Below, piece by piece: positions 18,322 through 25,943 of a DNA stretch of 26,051 bases (its first letter is position 1; every line of letters begins with the position of its first letter). This DNA comes from a virus. The position numbers and the translations under genes were made by a program. The stretch is from positions 1 through 26,051 of the IMG/VR virus record IMGVR_UViG_3300042508_000666; one strand, 5' to 3'. The notes beneath the pieces are model-generated. The model had not been told where the DNA came from. It was given only the letters and a program-made list of their open reading frames with translations, and made no database searches.

Positions 18322-20399
18322 AATCCTCGGACATCTCAGAAATCATCGGCCTCGTCGAAGAAGCGGAAACCGACGCCGCCAACTACTGGTCGCGGAAAAA
18401 TCTCAACTACAACCAGCGATTCTGCCTCTGGCCAGGGCAAGACGACACAGGCCGCAAATACTCGTCGAACCTCGGCAAGCAAGCCTTCCCCTGGGATGGC
18501 GCCTCCGACTCCCGAATCCGCCTTTCCGACATGCTCATCAACGAGCGTGTGCGGTTGATGAAAAACTCCTTCACCCGCGCCCGTCTTGCTGTGATGCCCA
18601 CCGAGACGACCGACATCATGGCCGGCCGCAAAGTCGAGACCGTCATCCAGTGGCTCCTCAACTCCCACTGCGCCGCCATGACGAAGCGCGAGGTCGAACT
18701 CGCCGCAAACATCCGCGAGACCTACGGCCTCGCCGTCATGGGCGTCTTCTGGCGCCGCACCACTCGCAACGAAAAACTCACTTTCACGCTCGAGTCTCTC
18801 CAGATGCAATACATGGAGACCGGCGAGCCCCAGCTCGCCCTCATCATCGAGGCCATCCTCGATCCCACGCAGGAAGAAGCCGTCGCCCGCGAGATGGATC
18901 TCCTGCTCCCCGGCCAAGGCACCGCTGCCAATGTCCGCAAGCTCCGCGAGACCGGAGCGTTTGAATACGACTCGCCCTACATCTTTGAGAACCTCCCCGA
19001 CTGGCAGGCTTACGAGCCCTGGGAGGACATCATTTTCCCTCCATCGACCTACGACCTCCAGCGGGCACCCTTCATCGCCTGCCGTGAACTCCTCCGCGAA
19101 GACGAACTCCGCGAGCGCGAAGTCACCGAAGACTACGACCCCCGCTGGATCGAAGAGGCCGTGAAGCACAAAGGCATCTCCCGCCGCACCGGCCGCAACA
19201 TGTATCGCATCACCGATACATTCCTGCTCTCCGACGACCGCGACATGATCGAGGTCTGGCGCGTTTACCAGAAAAAGTGGAACGAAAAGATCGGCGCCAT
19301 GGAGGTCTGGTGCACCCACATCCAGCCCAGCGTGGTGGACCGTGTCGCCAAGTCCGAGGCGATGGGCTACGAGCACGGCCAATATCCCTTCATCGAACTC
19401 CCGCTTGAGCGCACCAGCCGCCCGCTCATCGAGGCCCGAGGCGTGCCAGAGCTCGTCGCCACCCAGCAGAGCGAAATCAAAGTGCAGCGCGACTACCGCA
19501 GCGACCGCGCATCGCTCACCATTCTCCCCCCGCTCAAAGTCCCCGCCAATCGAGGCAAGATGGAAATTGTCCTCGGCCCCGCCAAGCAGCTCCCAGAGCG
19601 TCGCCCCGGCGAATTCCAATGGATGGCCCCACCTGTGAATGACATGGGCACCATCGAAATCGAAGCCGCCACCCGTCGCGATGTGGATGAGTATTTCGGC
19701 ATTCCCCGCGCCGACATGGCCCCGCAGCGGGCACTCCTCGCCCAACAGGATTTGGTCGATACCTGGCTCGCCGACATGGCCCTGATCCTCGGCCAGACCT
19801 TCCAGCTTTGTCAGCAATACCTCGACGATATCCAATTCGTCCGCGTCGCCGGCGGACTGCCTACACCCTTCCGCGCCAGCCGCCAGGATATCCAGGGCAA
19901 ATACGACCTCCGCCTCGACTTCGACGCCCGCACACTCGACTCCGAGGCGCTCAAGATCAAGCTGCAAGGGCTCACCCAGCTCATCCCCCTCGACACGCAA
20001 GGCGTCATCGACCGCGCCGGTCTCGTCAAATTCCTCTTCGGCTCCATCGACCCCAATCTCTCCGAGCTCCTCATCCGCGACGCCGAAGCCGCCTCTCAGC
20101 AAGAAATCGACGACGAGCAAGTCCAGTTCACCAAAATCGCCGCAGGCACCGAGCCGCCTCTCAAAGGCGAAGGCCAAAACTTCCAGCTCCGTTTGCAGAC
20201 GCTGCAAAACATCATCCAGAGCAACCCGGCAATCCAGCAGCGCCTGCAACAAGACCAAATCTTCGCCGCCATGCTCAACGCCCGGATGGAGTCATTTAGC
20301 TTCCAAGTCCAACAACAGCAAAACGCGCAAATCGGCCGCGTCGGCGCCCAGCCGGGCCTCCAGAAAGTCGCCGAAGAAATGCAAGGAGGCCCGCAGTGA
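18318..20399 (+). CDS. portal protein
   Basis: 693 aa from ATG 18318, coupled to the upstream stop; the longer in-frame extension overlaps the previous gene and is basic filler. Size, place and pattern fit a podoviral portal, the dodecameric ring at the head vertex. The N-terminal region is helical, with FPWDGASDSRIRLSDMLINERVRLMKNSF (P-W-x-G-A-S-x-x-R), typical of the SU10/P22-like portal families. A strand-rich centre (DYRSDRASLTILPPLKVPA) follows, then a helical C-terminal region (AASQQEIDDEQVQFTKI) with a Gln-rich tail (QQRLQQDQIF, QVQQQQNAQIG). Portal lies after the capsid gene here, which is less usual. The stop overlaps a GTG start of the next gene. Confidence 0.85.
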   Translation: MKSSDISEIIGLVEEAETDAANYWSRKNLNYNQRFCLWPGQDDTGRKYSSNLGKQAFPWDGASDSRIRLSDMLINERVRLMKNSFTRARLAVMPTETTDIMAGRKVETVIQWLLNSHCAAMTKREVELAANIRETYGLAVMGVFWRRTTRNEKLTFTLESLQMQYMETGEPQLALIIEAILDPTQEEAVAREMDLLLPGQGTAANVRKLRETGAFEYDSPYIFENLPDWQAYEPWEDIIFPPSTYDLQRAPFIACRELLREDELREREVTEDYDPRWIEEAVKHKGISRRTGRNMYRITDTFLLSDDRDMIEVWRVYQKKWNEKIGAMEVWCTHIQPSVVDRVAKSEAMGYEHGQYPFIELPLERTSRPLIEARGVPELVATQQSEIKVQRDYRSDRASLTILPPLKVPANRGKMEIVLGPAKQLPERRPGEFQWMAPPVNDMGTIEIEAATRRDVDEYFGIPRADMAPQRALLAQQDLVDTWLADMALILGQTFQLCQQYLDDIQFVRVAGGLPTPFRASRQDIQGKYDLRLDFDARTLDSEALKIKLQGLTQLIPLDTQGVIDRAGLVKFLFGSIDPNLSELLIRDAEAASQQEIDDEQVQFTKIAAGTEPPLKGEGQNFQLRLQTLQNIIQSNPAIQQRLQQDQIFAAMLNARMESFSFQVQQQQNAQIGRVGAQPGLQKVAEEMQGGPQ

Positions 20400-21343
20400 A
20401 ATCCATCCCCTACAAAAAAGTCCGCGATGGCGTGATCTCCCGCATGGGCATCGACCCCGCGCAGCCGCTCATGGCCTCGCAGGCCACGGCGCTGGCGGAG
20501 TATTTGACGACCGCTGCCGCGACGGCTTGGACATTCTTCGATTGGCCCGAGGTTTATTTGACCGAGGCCCGCACGCCGGTGGGCGAGGGCTACGCGCCGG
20601 GGCTTTATACCTACGAGAGCGATTATGTCGGCACGACATCATACATTGGCCGTGCCTTGCAGGGCTCGCAATTTGCGGACCCAGTATGGCGCATCAAGCG
20701 CGTCACCACGACCGCTGCGGGTGATTTGCTGAATATCGATACCGCTGTCGATGTCGCGTGGAACGACCGCACGACCGCGACCTACATTGAGACGAGCACG
20801 AATGCGCCTGCGGAGGAGTTCATCCCCTACATCCCGCTGCTGGCTCCAGGCCAGAAGGCCATCGGCAATGTGCTGAAAATTTATGACATCAAGCCCGACG
20901 AAGGCCGCATCACGCTCTCGCTGGATTTCGTCGTCACCGAAGACCGCATCCTCATCACCGATACGGACTACATCTCCGGCCAAGTCTGGGTCGAGTTCTC
21001 ACTGCCTCAGCCAAAATTCACCAGCACCGCGTTCAACTCCTCCACCGCTTACGCAGCGGGCGACCTCGTTTACTACAACACGACCGGCGATTGCTACGAG
21101 GCCATCGCTGACACCACCGGCAATCTCCCGACGAATGAGGAGTTCTGGCTACGCCACCGCATCCCGGCATTCCTCGCGGACTACCTTAAGTTCTACGCCC
21201 TCGCCGAAACGCTTTCCGAGGACGGCCAGATGGACAAGGCCAACTACCAGTTCTCCCGCGCCGAAGGCATCCTGCAACAGCGCATGGACGATGCGTGGCT
21301 GCGCAAAGGCGAGGTGCGCCGCTACAGCGCCAGCTTCCAATAA
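20396..21343 (+). CDS. probable neck / head-tail adaptor protein with carbohydrate-binding-like module
   Basis: 315 aa from GTG 20396, overlapping the portal stop (GTGA). N-terminal residues 1-60 are helical (DGVISRMGIDPAQP..., ATALAEYLTTAAATAWTFFDWPEV), the kind of fold seen in adaptor or connector proteins placed right after portal. Residues 60-210 are strand-rich. Residues about 214-254 (FNSSTAYAAGDLVYYNTTGDCYEAIADTTG...FW) match the CBM5/12-like chitin/carbohydrate-binding pattern (Y-x-x-GD-x-V-x-Y...Y-x-A...W). A helical end follows. The insert may mediate surface contact or just be a beta-rich building block. Confidence 0.68.
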   Translation: MKSIPYKKVRDGVISRMGIDPAQPLMASQATALAEYLTTAAATAWTFFDWPEVYLTEARTPVGEGYAPGLYTYESDYVGTTSYIGRALQGSQFADPVWRIKRVTTTAAGDLLNIDTAVDVAWNDRTTATYIETSTNAPAEEFIPYIPLLAPGQKAIGNVLKIYDIKPDEGRITLSLDFVVTEDRILITDTDYISGQVWVEFSLPQPKFTSTAFNSSTAYAAGDLVYYNTTGDCYEAIADTTGNLPTNEEFWLRHRIPAFLADYLKFYALAETLSEDGQMDKANYQFSRAEGILQQRMDDAWLRKGEVRRYSASFQ

Positions 21344-21383
21344 CACCCCCCTTGACACCCTTCACCATAATTAAATTAACGAC

Positions 21384-21680
21384 ATGAGTAACCCCACAAT
21401 TCAGATCGCCGCTCGCAACACCGCTGGCATTGTCCAGCCCGTCCAAGCCACACCAGATGGGGCTCTGCGGGTGAGCACAGGTTTTCCGACTCCCGCTTAT
21501 ACGAAGTATGAAAATGTTCGTTTCACATCCCCCGCGACGAACAACACGAACTATGTGGAGTTCACCTTCAGCGGCACCTCGGTAGCCCGAATCGTGAATA
21601 CCTATTTCGGAGCCAACCCCCCCACAGCAGACAACGCCGAACTCCGTAGCGCCGAGATTAAATTCCCGCCCTATACCTAA
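21384..21680 (+). CDS. hypothetical tail-region protein (98 aa)
   Basis: ATG 21384; the leader is AT-rich (CATAATTAAATTAACGAC) without a Shine-Dalgarno. The sequence is beta-like: IQIAARNTAGIVQPVQATPDGALRVSTG, then VRFTSPATNNTNYVEFTFSGTSVARIVNTYFG. It is likely a small virion or tail-associated protein. A TTGACA box at 21352-21357 stands in front, but no good -10 lies at the expected distance. The stop overlaps the next start (TAATG at 21678-21682). Confidence 0.65.
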   Translation: MSNPTIQIAARNTAGIVQPVQATPDGALRVSTGFPTPAYTKYENVRFTSPATNNTNYVEFTFSGTSVARIVNTYFGANPPTADNAELRSAEIKFPPYT

Positions 21681-21946
21681 TGTCGCAGGTTTTTTTCAAT
21701 CCCCTTTCCGGCGCGGCGCAGAATATCGCCATGCCTCAGCTCGATTCCTCGGGCCAACTTTCTGGCGATCTCATTCCGAGCGACTTCGACGATGTGCAGC
21801 GCTTTGAAAATCTCGCTGCCTTCCCAGCCAATGGCGTCGTAGCTCGCATCTATTTTGCCGCCGACAGCAACCTCCCATACCGATGGGACCCGCCCACACT
21901 TTCCTACCAGCCCATCGTCGCCGATTCGGACGGCGGTGAGTTTTAG
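21680..21946 (+). CDS. hypothetical tail-associated protein (88 aa)
   Basis: ATG 21680 shares a base with the previous stop. It has an N-terminal FFNPLSGAAQNIAMPQLDSSGQLSGDLIPSDF and a short strand-rich second half (VVARIYFAADSNLPYRWDPPTLSYQPIVAD). Such small proteins next to tail fibre genes often resemble the common N-terminal segments of fibre proteins (FNPLxGxxxxI). A 40-base A/C-rich gap with no ribosome site follows before the fibre gene. Function inferred from place only. Confidence 0.65.
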   Translation: MSQVFFNPLSGAAQNIAMPQLDSSGQLSGDLIPSDFDDVQRFENLAAFPANGVVARIYFAADSNLPYRWDPPTLSYQPIVADSDGGEF

Positions 21947-21986
21947 GCAACCCCCGCAGTAACAACCCCCCAAAACATAAAATAAT

Positions 21987-23075
21987 ATGCCCTCAAATAT
22001 TCGCATCAAACGCCGCTTGACCGGCGCAGCCGGAGCCCCAGCCAGCCTGCTCGCAGGTGAGCCAGCCTGGAATAAAGTAAACGAGGTCCTCTATCTCGGT
22101 TCCGAAAATTCCATCGACGCAGTGGCAGGCCGTGGCGCAGTCGTCATGCTCGACGGCGCACAGACCGTTGCAGGCGTCAAAACCTTCTCCGACACCATCA
22201 CTGGTTCCGTCTCTGGCAACGCAGGCACAGCCACTGCGCTTCAAACTGCCCGCGACATCTCGCTCACTGGCGATGTCACAGGCACAGCTTCTGCCTTCAA
22301 CGGCTCGGCCAACGCCTCCATCTCCGCCACCCTGGCCAATAGCGGCGTCTCAGCAGGCACGCACACCAAAGTCACCGTGGACGCCAAAGGCCGCGTCACC
22401 GTTGGTGCAAACCTCGAAGCCAGCGACATCCCATCGCTCACCGCGTCCAAAGTCTCCGACTTTGACACCCAGGTCCGCTCCAGCCGCCTCGACCAAATGG
22501 CCGCGCCAACTGCGTCCGTTTCGCTCAACAGCCAAAAGATCACCGGCCTCGCCGAGCCCTCGGCCTCCAGCGACGCATCCACCAAAGGCTATGTGGACAC
22601 CGCAGTCAGCAACCTCGTTGACGGCGCTCCCGACCTCCTCAACACGCTGAATGAAATCGCCGCCGCGATTGCCGATGACGCGAACTATGCGACGACCGTG
22701 ACCACTGCCCTGGGCACAAAATTGGTCAAGTCCAGCAACCTCAGCGACCTCACCGACGCCTCGGCCGCCCGCACAAACCTCGGACTCGCCATTGGAACCA
22801 ATGTCCAGGCTTACGACGGCACACTCGCCGCCCTCGCAGGAGTCACCGTAGCCGCCGACAAGGTTATCTACGCCACCGGCGCGGATCAGTTCAGCACTGC
22901 TGACCTCTCCAGCTACGGCCGCAGCCTCATCGACGACGCCTCCGCCTCCGATGCCCGCACTACGCTCGGCCTCGGCAGCATCGCCACACAAGCCGCCAAC
23001 AATGTCGCCATCACCGGCGGCAGCATCAGCGGCGTCACCATCGACGACATCACCGTCGATGGAGGAACTTTCTAA
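21987..23075 (+). CDS. tail fibre protein
   Basis: 362 aa, ATG 21987 after AAAACATAAAATAAT, no Shine-Dalgarno. The N-terminus [34 protein letters not shown] matches the short virion-anchor modules found on podoviral fibres. The body is low-complexity, Ala/Ser/Thr/Asn-rich. Its motifs are typical of fibre shafts: [43 protein letters not shown], and [19 protein letters not shown]. The repeated (N/S)-x-I-T-GG-x-I-x-G style end is common in trimeric phage fibres. It probably binds the host surface together with the downstream spike. Confidence 0.85.
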   Translation: MPSNIRIKRRLTGAAGAPASLLAGEPAWNKVNEVLYLGSENSIDAVAGRGAVVMLDGAQTVAGVKTFSDTITGSVSGNAGTATALQTARDISLTGDVTGTASAFNGSANASISATLANSGVSAGTHTKVTVDAKGRVTVGANLEASDIPSLTASKVSDFDTQVRSSRLDQMAAPTASVSLNSQKITGLAEPSASSDASTKGYVDTAVSNLVDGAPDLLNTLNEIAAAIADDANYATTVTTALGTKLVKSSNLSDLTDASAARTNLGLAIGTNVQAYDGTLAALAGVTVAADKVIYATGADQFSTADLSSYGRSLIDDASASDARTTLGLGSIATQAANNVAITGGSISGVTIDDITVDGGTF

Positions 23076-23099
23076 AGTTCCCCTCCCTCCCCACAGCGG

Positions 23100-23121
23100 T
23101 GGCGCGGTTCATGCCGCGCCA
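23100..23121. other. GC-rich hairpin between fibre genes
   Basis: TGGCGCGG (23100-23107) pairs with CCGCGCCA (23114-23121) around loop TTCATG, a perfect 8-pair stem. There is no T-run after it, so it is not a proven terminator; 19 bases later the CTTAAAA repeat begins. It may stabilise the end of the fibre mRNA. Confidence 0.6.
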
Positions 23122-23140
23122 TCGCTCCACGGGCCCCTTT

Positions 23141-23168
23141 CTTAAAACTTAATCCTTAAAACTTAAAA
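23141..23168 (+). repeat. 7-bp tandem repeat CTTAAAA, first copy of a dispersed element
   Basis: Four units of 7 bp: CTTAAAA, CTTAATC, CTTAAAA, CTTAAAA, then CTTCCC and the start of the next gene. The same four-unit block, with one base changed in the second unit, stands at 25902-25929 ahead of another start codon. It lies just upstream of ATG 23176. It may be a late promoter-like or regulatory element, or a translation enhancer in place of a ribosome site. Confidence 0.8.
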
Positions 23169-23175
23169 CTTCCCA

Positions 23176-23544
23176 ATGGCCACGGTCATAAAACTCCTGC
23201 GAAGCACGGTTCCCGGCCGAGTGCCCACCGCCGCGCAAGTGGCGCAGGGTCAACTCGCCCTCAACCTCCCCGACCGCCGCCTCTACAGCAAAGACCACAA
23301 CAACGAAGTTTTCCGCATAGCCCGCCCCCGCGACCCAAGCGACTACCAGCTCCTGCACGCTGCGGACGGCAACCACCTCTACCTCGGCCGCCTCGCCTGG
23401 GCAGACTTCCCCGCCTCCGGCCCCGCCGAGGACTCCACTGCCTGGACCATCTACAAAATTTCCACCAACTCCGCAGGCGATGTCGTCTCGGAGCAATCCG
23501 CAGTCGGGCAGTGGTCGAACAAAACCAACCTCCAATTTTCCTAA
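23176..23544 (+). CDS. tail-associated protein with fibre-anchor N-terminus (122 aa)
   Basis: ATG 23176 directly after the CTTAAAA block; no Shine-Dalgarno. The start VIKLLRSTVPGRVPTAAQVAQGQLALNLPDRRLYSKD matches the common phage fibre-anchor segment (I-x-L-L-R-S...PG-x-x-P-T-x-x-Q-L-x-x-G-x-L-A-L-N-x-x-D-x-x-L-Y). The rest, with WTIYKISTNSAGDVVSEQS and VGQWSNKTNLQF, appears to be a short beta-rich domain. It is probably a small structural subunit or virion adaptor of the spike system. No enzymatic motif. Confidence 0.75.
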   Translation: MATVIKLLRSTVPGRVPTAAQVAQGQLALNLPDRRLYSKDHNNEVFRIARPRDPSDYQLLHAADGNHLYLGRLAWADFPASGPAEDSTAWTIYKISTNSAGDVVSEQSAVGQWSNKTNLQFS

Positions 23545-23564
23545 ACCTCAAAAATCCAAACACC

Positions 23565-23849
23565 ATGAACGCTACCAACCCAATCGAAATCAACGGAATC
23601 CAATACCCAAAATATTCTTTAGACCTCTCCATATCGGGCCGATACTTAGCCGATGGTTCCAGCGATGCATCCATCGCAGCCCGTTTCATCCCTACTCGAT
23701 TAGTCGAAGACGGCGAGCCAGAGCAGGCTCAAGAGCATTCCGTGAACCTCGCCCTCGGTAGCCTCTCCGGCTCCGACGAGCCAACACTCACCGCCGTCGC
23801 CGAAATCAGCGCAGCACTTCAGAAATTTATCATCTCGAAAGGACTCTAA
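23565..23849 (+). CDS. hypothetical virion-associated protein (94 aa)
   Basis: ATG 23565; an earlier in-frame start would run through the previous gene. The leader CTCAAAAATCCAAACACC has no ribosome site. The sequence is NATNPIEINGIQYPKYSLDLSISGRYLADGSSDASIAARFIP, then a short acidic helix EQAQEHSVNLALGSLSG, and a helical C-terminus with AVAEISAALQKFIISKGL. No motif. The order of neighbours suggests a spike-assembly partner. The start of the spike gene follows 3 nt after the stop. Confidence 0.68.
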   Translation: MNATNPIEINGIQYPKYSLDLSISGRYLADGSSDASIAARFIPTRLVEDGEPEQAQEHSVNLALGSLSGSDEPTLTAVAEISAALQKFIISKGL

Positions 23850-23852
23850 AAA

Positions 23853-25718
23853 ATGGCTCTCATCGTATCTGCCGCCACCGGCAATTTTAACGCAACAGCA
23901 ACATGGGTCGGCGGCGTCGTGCCAACCATTGGCGACGAAGCCCAAGCGGCAAACGGCCACACCGTCACCATTACCGCCAACACAACCTGCGACATGGTTA
24001 GCAATGCAGGCACGGGGACATTCGTCATAAATAGCGGCGTCATTCTTACTGCAAATGTGCAGAACAAAGCGTCCACAAACAATATCCCATGCATTGGGTA
24101 TTCTGGAACAGGAGCCAGCCCACGGATCGTTGGTAACTTGACTGGTGGCACAGCCTATTACCGCTCTGCTGTCTTAAATGCCGGTTCTGGCTCGATTGAA
24201 ATCCAAGGAAATTGTGTTGGGGGAAATGACGCTCCAGCCGTGTTGAACACAGGCGCTGGGACAATTACTATTTCGGGAAATTTGACTGGGGGGACAGGAG
24301 GAAATGGGCATGCTGTGTTGAATAATCTAAACGGCTCGATTATTGTCACATCCGGCAATGTCATTGGCGGTGCTGTCTCAGCGATTAACAATGCTTCAGG
24401 CGGCTCTGTCACGGTAAATGGCAATGTCACTGGAGGCACAGCGGCAGGCTCTGCGGGCGTGCGAAATGCATCGACCTCAACAGCCGTCACCATCACCGGA
24501 ACATGCACCGGAGGAACTAACGCAACAGCCAGCGGCATCATCAATGTCTTAACCGGAAGCGTCACGCTGAACGGAAGCTCTATCGGCGGCACTGGAACAA
24601 GTGCAGGGCCGGGAGTTCAAAACTCCTCAACCGGAAATGTGTTTGTAACCCGCGCAGTCGGGAATGGGTTTGGCCCCGGCTCGACCGGCATCAGCGCAGC
24701 AGTCGGTGTGGCTAACGCTGGCCTCGGCATTGTTGAAATTGAAGCTCTCGAATACGGCACACGCGGCCAATCGCCAACAAGCGGCACAGGCATCCGCCTC
24801 AAAAAAGCCAACACCAATGTCGCTGTGTTCAACTTCTGCGACACCGCAGGCGCTAAGACACTCATCGACGCCACGCAAAACGCCGCCATGCCAGCCGCCA
24901 GCAATGTCCGCAGCGGCGTGAGCTACGCATCGGGAGCACTAACAGGCTCATGCGCCGTGCCTGCCGCATCATCGGTGGCGTTTGGTGTGCCAGTGGACAA
25001 CACTTCCGGCACAGCAGTGCTAACGCCAGCCGCGATACGCGCCGAACTCGCAACTGAGCTTGAACGCATAGACACGACCATATCCAGCAGGCTTTCGCCA
25101 TCAGGAACGCTCGCCACGGTCACCACATTGACCAACGCGCCAACCGTGCCAACAGCAGCAGAGATCGCCGCCGCTGTCGAAGGTTCACTCCTCAACGAAG
25201 CCGACGGCCAAGCCGTGCTCAACGCCATCGTCGGCGCAATCGGCAACCAGAACCTCTCGGAAGTCTCGCTCGTCGCCGCAATCCGCAGCGACCTTGAGCG
25301 CAGCGGAGGCAAGCTGGACAGCATCCCCACCACAGCCGCACCGACAGCCGCTCAGAACGCCACCGCAGTCTGGGGAGCTTCGGCCAAGGTCATCACAGGT
25401 GGCGTTGTCGATACCCTCACCAACGCGCCCGCCAGCGTCACGCCGAGCGACATCTGGTCGCACTCAGCACGCACACTGACCAGCGCAAGCGGACCGACAG
25501 CCATCGAGATCCGCCAGGAGATGGACAGCAACTCCACCAAACTGGCCAACCTCGACAGCACAGTGTCCAGCCGCCTTGCGGGCAGCGCCTACACAGCGCC
25601 ATCAAACAGCGACATCGCGGCCATAAAGGGCAAAACCGACCTCCTCGAAACCACCCGTTTGGCGCAGTGCTCGACCGTTGCAACGACAGGAGCGCAACTG
25701 GCTGCCGCCCTCAGCTAA
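23853..25718 (+). CDS. tail spike with beta-solenoid-like repeats
   Basis: 621 aa. Residues 1-85 form an anchor-like start (IVSAATGNFNATATWVGGVVPTIGD). Residues about 89-280 contain seven to eight imperfect repeats of 22-27 residues, each with a GN-[LVC]-x-GG turn followed by AVLN/INN/RN, for example GNLTGGTAYY, GNCVGGNDAP, GNVIGGAVSA, GNVTGGTAAG and GTCTGGTNAT. That spacing fits a right-handed beta-solenoid, used in phage spikes for polysaccharide binding. Residues about 330-420 have the phage tail phrase MPAASNVRSGVSYASGALTGSCAV...GVPVDNTSGTAV, then an Ala/Thr/Ser-rich helical end (GKLDSI, IRQEMDSNSTKLANLDSTVSSRL). No catalytic site is visible. It probably recognises the host surface. Confidence 0.85.
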   Translation: MALIVSAATGNFNATATWVGGVVPTIGDEAQAANGHTVTITANTTCDMVSNAGTGTFVINSGVILTANVQNKASTNNIPCIGYSGTGASPRIVGNLTGGTAYYRSAVLNAGSGSIEIQGNCVGGNDAPAVLNTGAGTITISGNLTGGTGGNGHAVLNNLNGSIIVTSGNVIGGAVSAINNASGGSVTVNGNVTGGTAAGSAGVRNASTSTAVTITGTCTGGTNATASGIINVLTGSVTLNGSSIGGTGTSAGPGVQNSSTGNVFVTRAVGNGFGPGSTGISAAVGVANAGLGIVEIEALEYGTRGQSPTSGTGIRLKKANTNVAVFNFCDTAGAKTLIDATQNAAMPAASNVRSGVSYASGALTGSCAVPAASSVAFGVPVDNTSGTAVLTPAAIRAELATELERIDTTISSRLSPSGTLATVTTLTNAPTVPTAAEIAAAVEGSLLNEADGQAVLNAIVGAIGNQNLSEVSLVAAIRSDLERSGGKLDSIPTTAAPTAAQNATAVWGASAKVITGGVVDTLTNAPASVTPSDIWSHSARTLTSASGPTAIEIRQEMDSNSTKLANLDSTVSSRLAGSAYTAPSNSDIAAIKGKTDLLETTRLAQCSTVATTGAQLAAALS

Positions 25719-25720
25719 CC

Positions 25721-25906
25721 ATGGACACGCACCAAGCCAGCGCCTCGATCACCGGCCTGCTCGCTACGGCGACGGGCCTCACGGTCTCCATGCTGCCGGA
25801 GCTGGAAGCGTGGCTGCGTGTGGCCTCGCTCGTCATCGGCTGCCTCGTCGGCCTGGCCTCCCTCTACGCCATCCTCAGAAAGAAGTCCCCGCCCCACGAC
25901 CCTTAA
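25721..25906 (+). CDS. holin-like small membrane protein (61 aa)
   Basis: ATG 25721, 2 nt after the spike stop; an in-frame upstream start overlaps the spike end. Two hydrophobic segments are visible (ITGLLATATGLTVSMLP and WLRVASLVIGCLVGLASLYAIL) and a basic tail (RKKSPPHDP). This is the usual plan of a class II holin or of a small phage membrane protein. It stands next to a second membrane-protein gene at the right edge, as lysis cassettes do. The lysin gene itself is not in the window. Confidence 0.7.
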   Translation: MDTHQASASITGLLATATGLTVSMLPELEAWLRVASLVIGCLVGLASLYAILRKKSPPHDP

Positions 25907-25929
25907 AACTTAATTCTTAAAACTTAAAA
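25902..25929 (+). repeat. 7-bp tandem repeat CTTAAAA, second copy of the dispersed element
   Basis: Units CTTAAAA, CTTAATT, CTTAAAA, CTTAAAA. The first unit overlaps the stop codon of the holin-like gene and the block is followed by a C-rich run and the ATG at 25944. It matches 23141-23168 in unit order and phase, differing only in the last base of unit two. Confidence 0.8.
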
Positions 25930-25943
25930 CTCCCTCCCCCCCC

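Noticed and set aside
18336-20258. A 640-codon open frame on the minus strand
   Set aside because: It lies fully opposite the portal gene and has the composition of a codon-mirrored shadow; no ribosome site and no recognisable domain.
21352-21380. A sigma70-type promoter before the 21384 gene
   Set aside because: A good TTGACA is present at 21352-21357, but no hexamer at a 16-18 bp spacing matches a -10 better than half.
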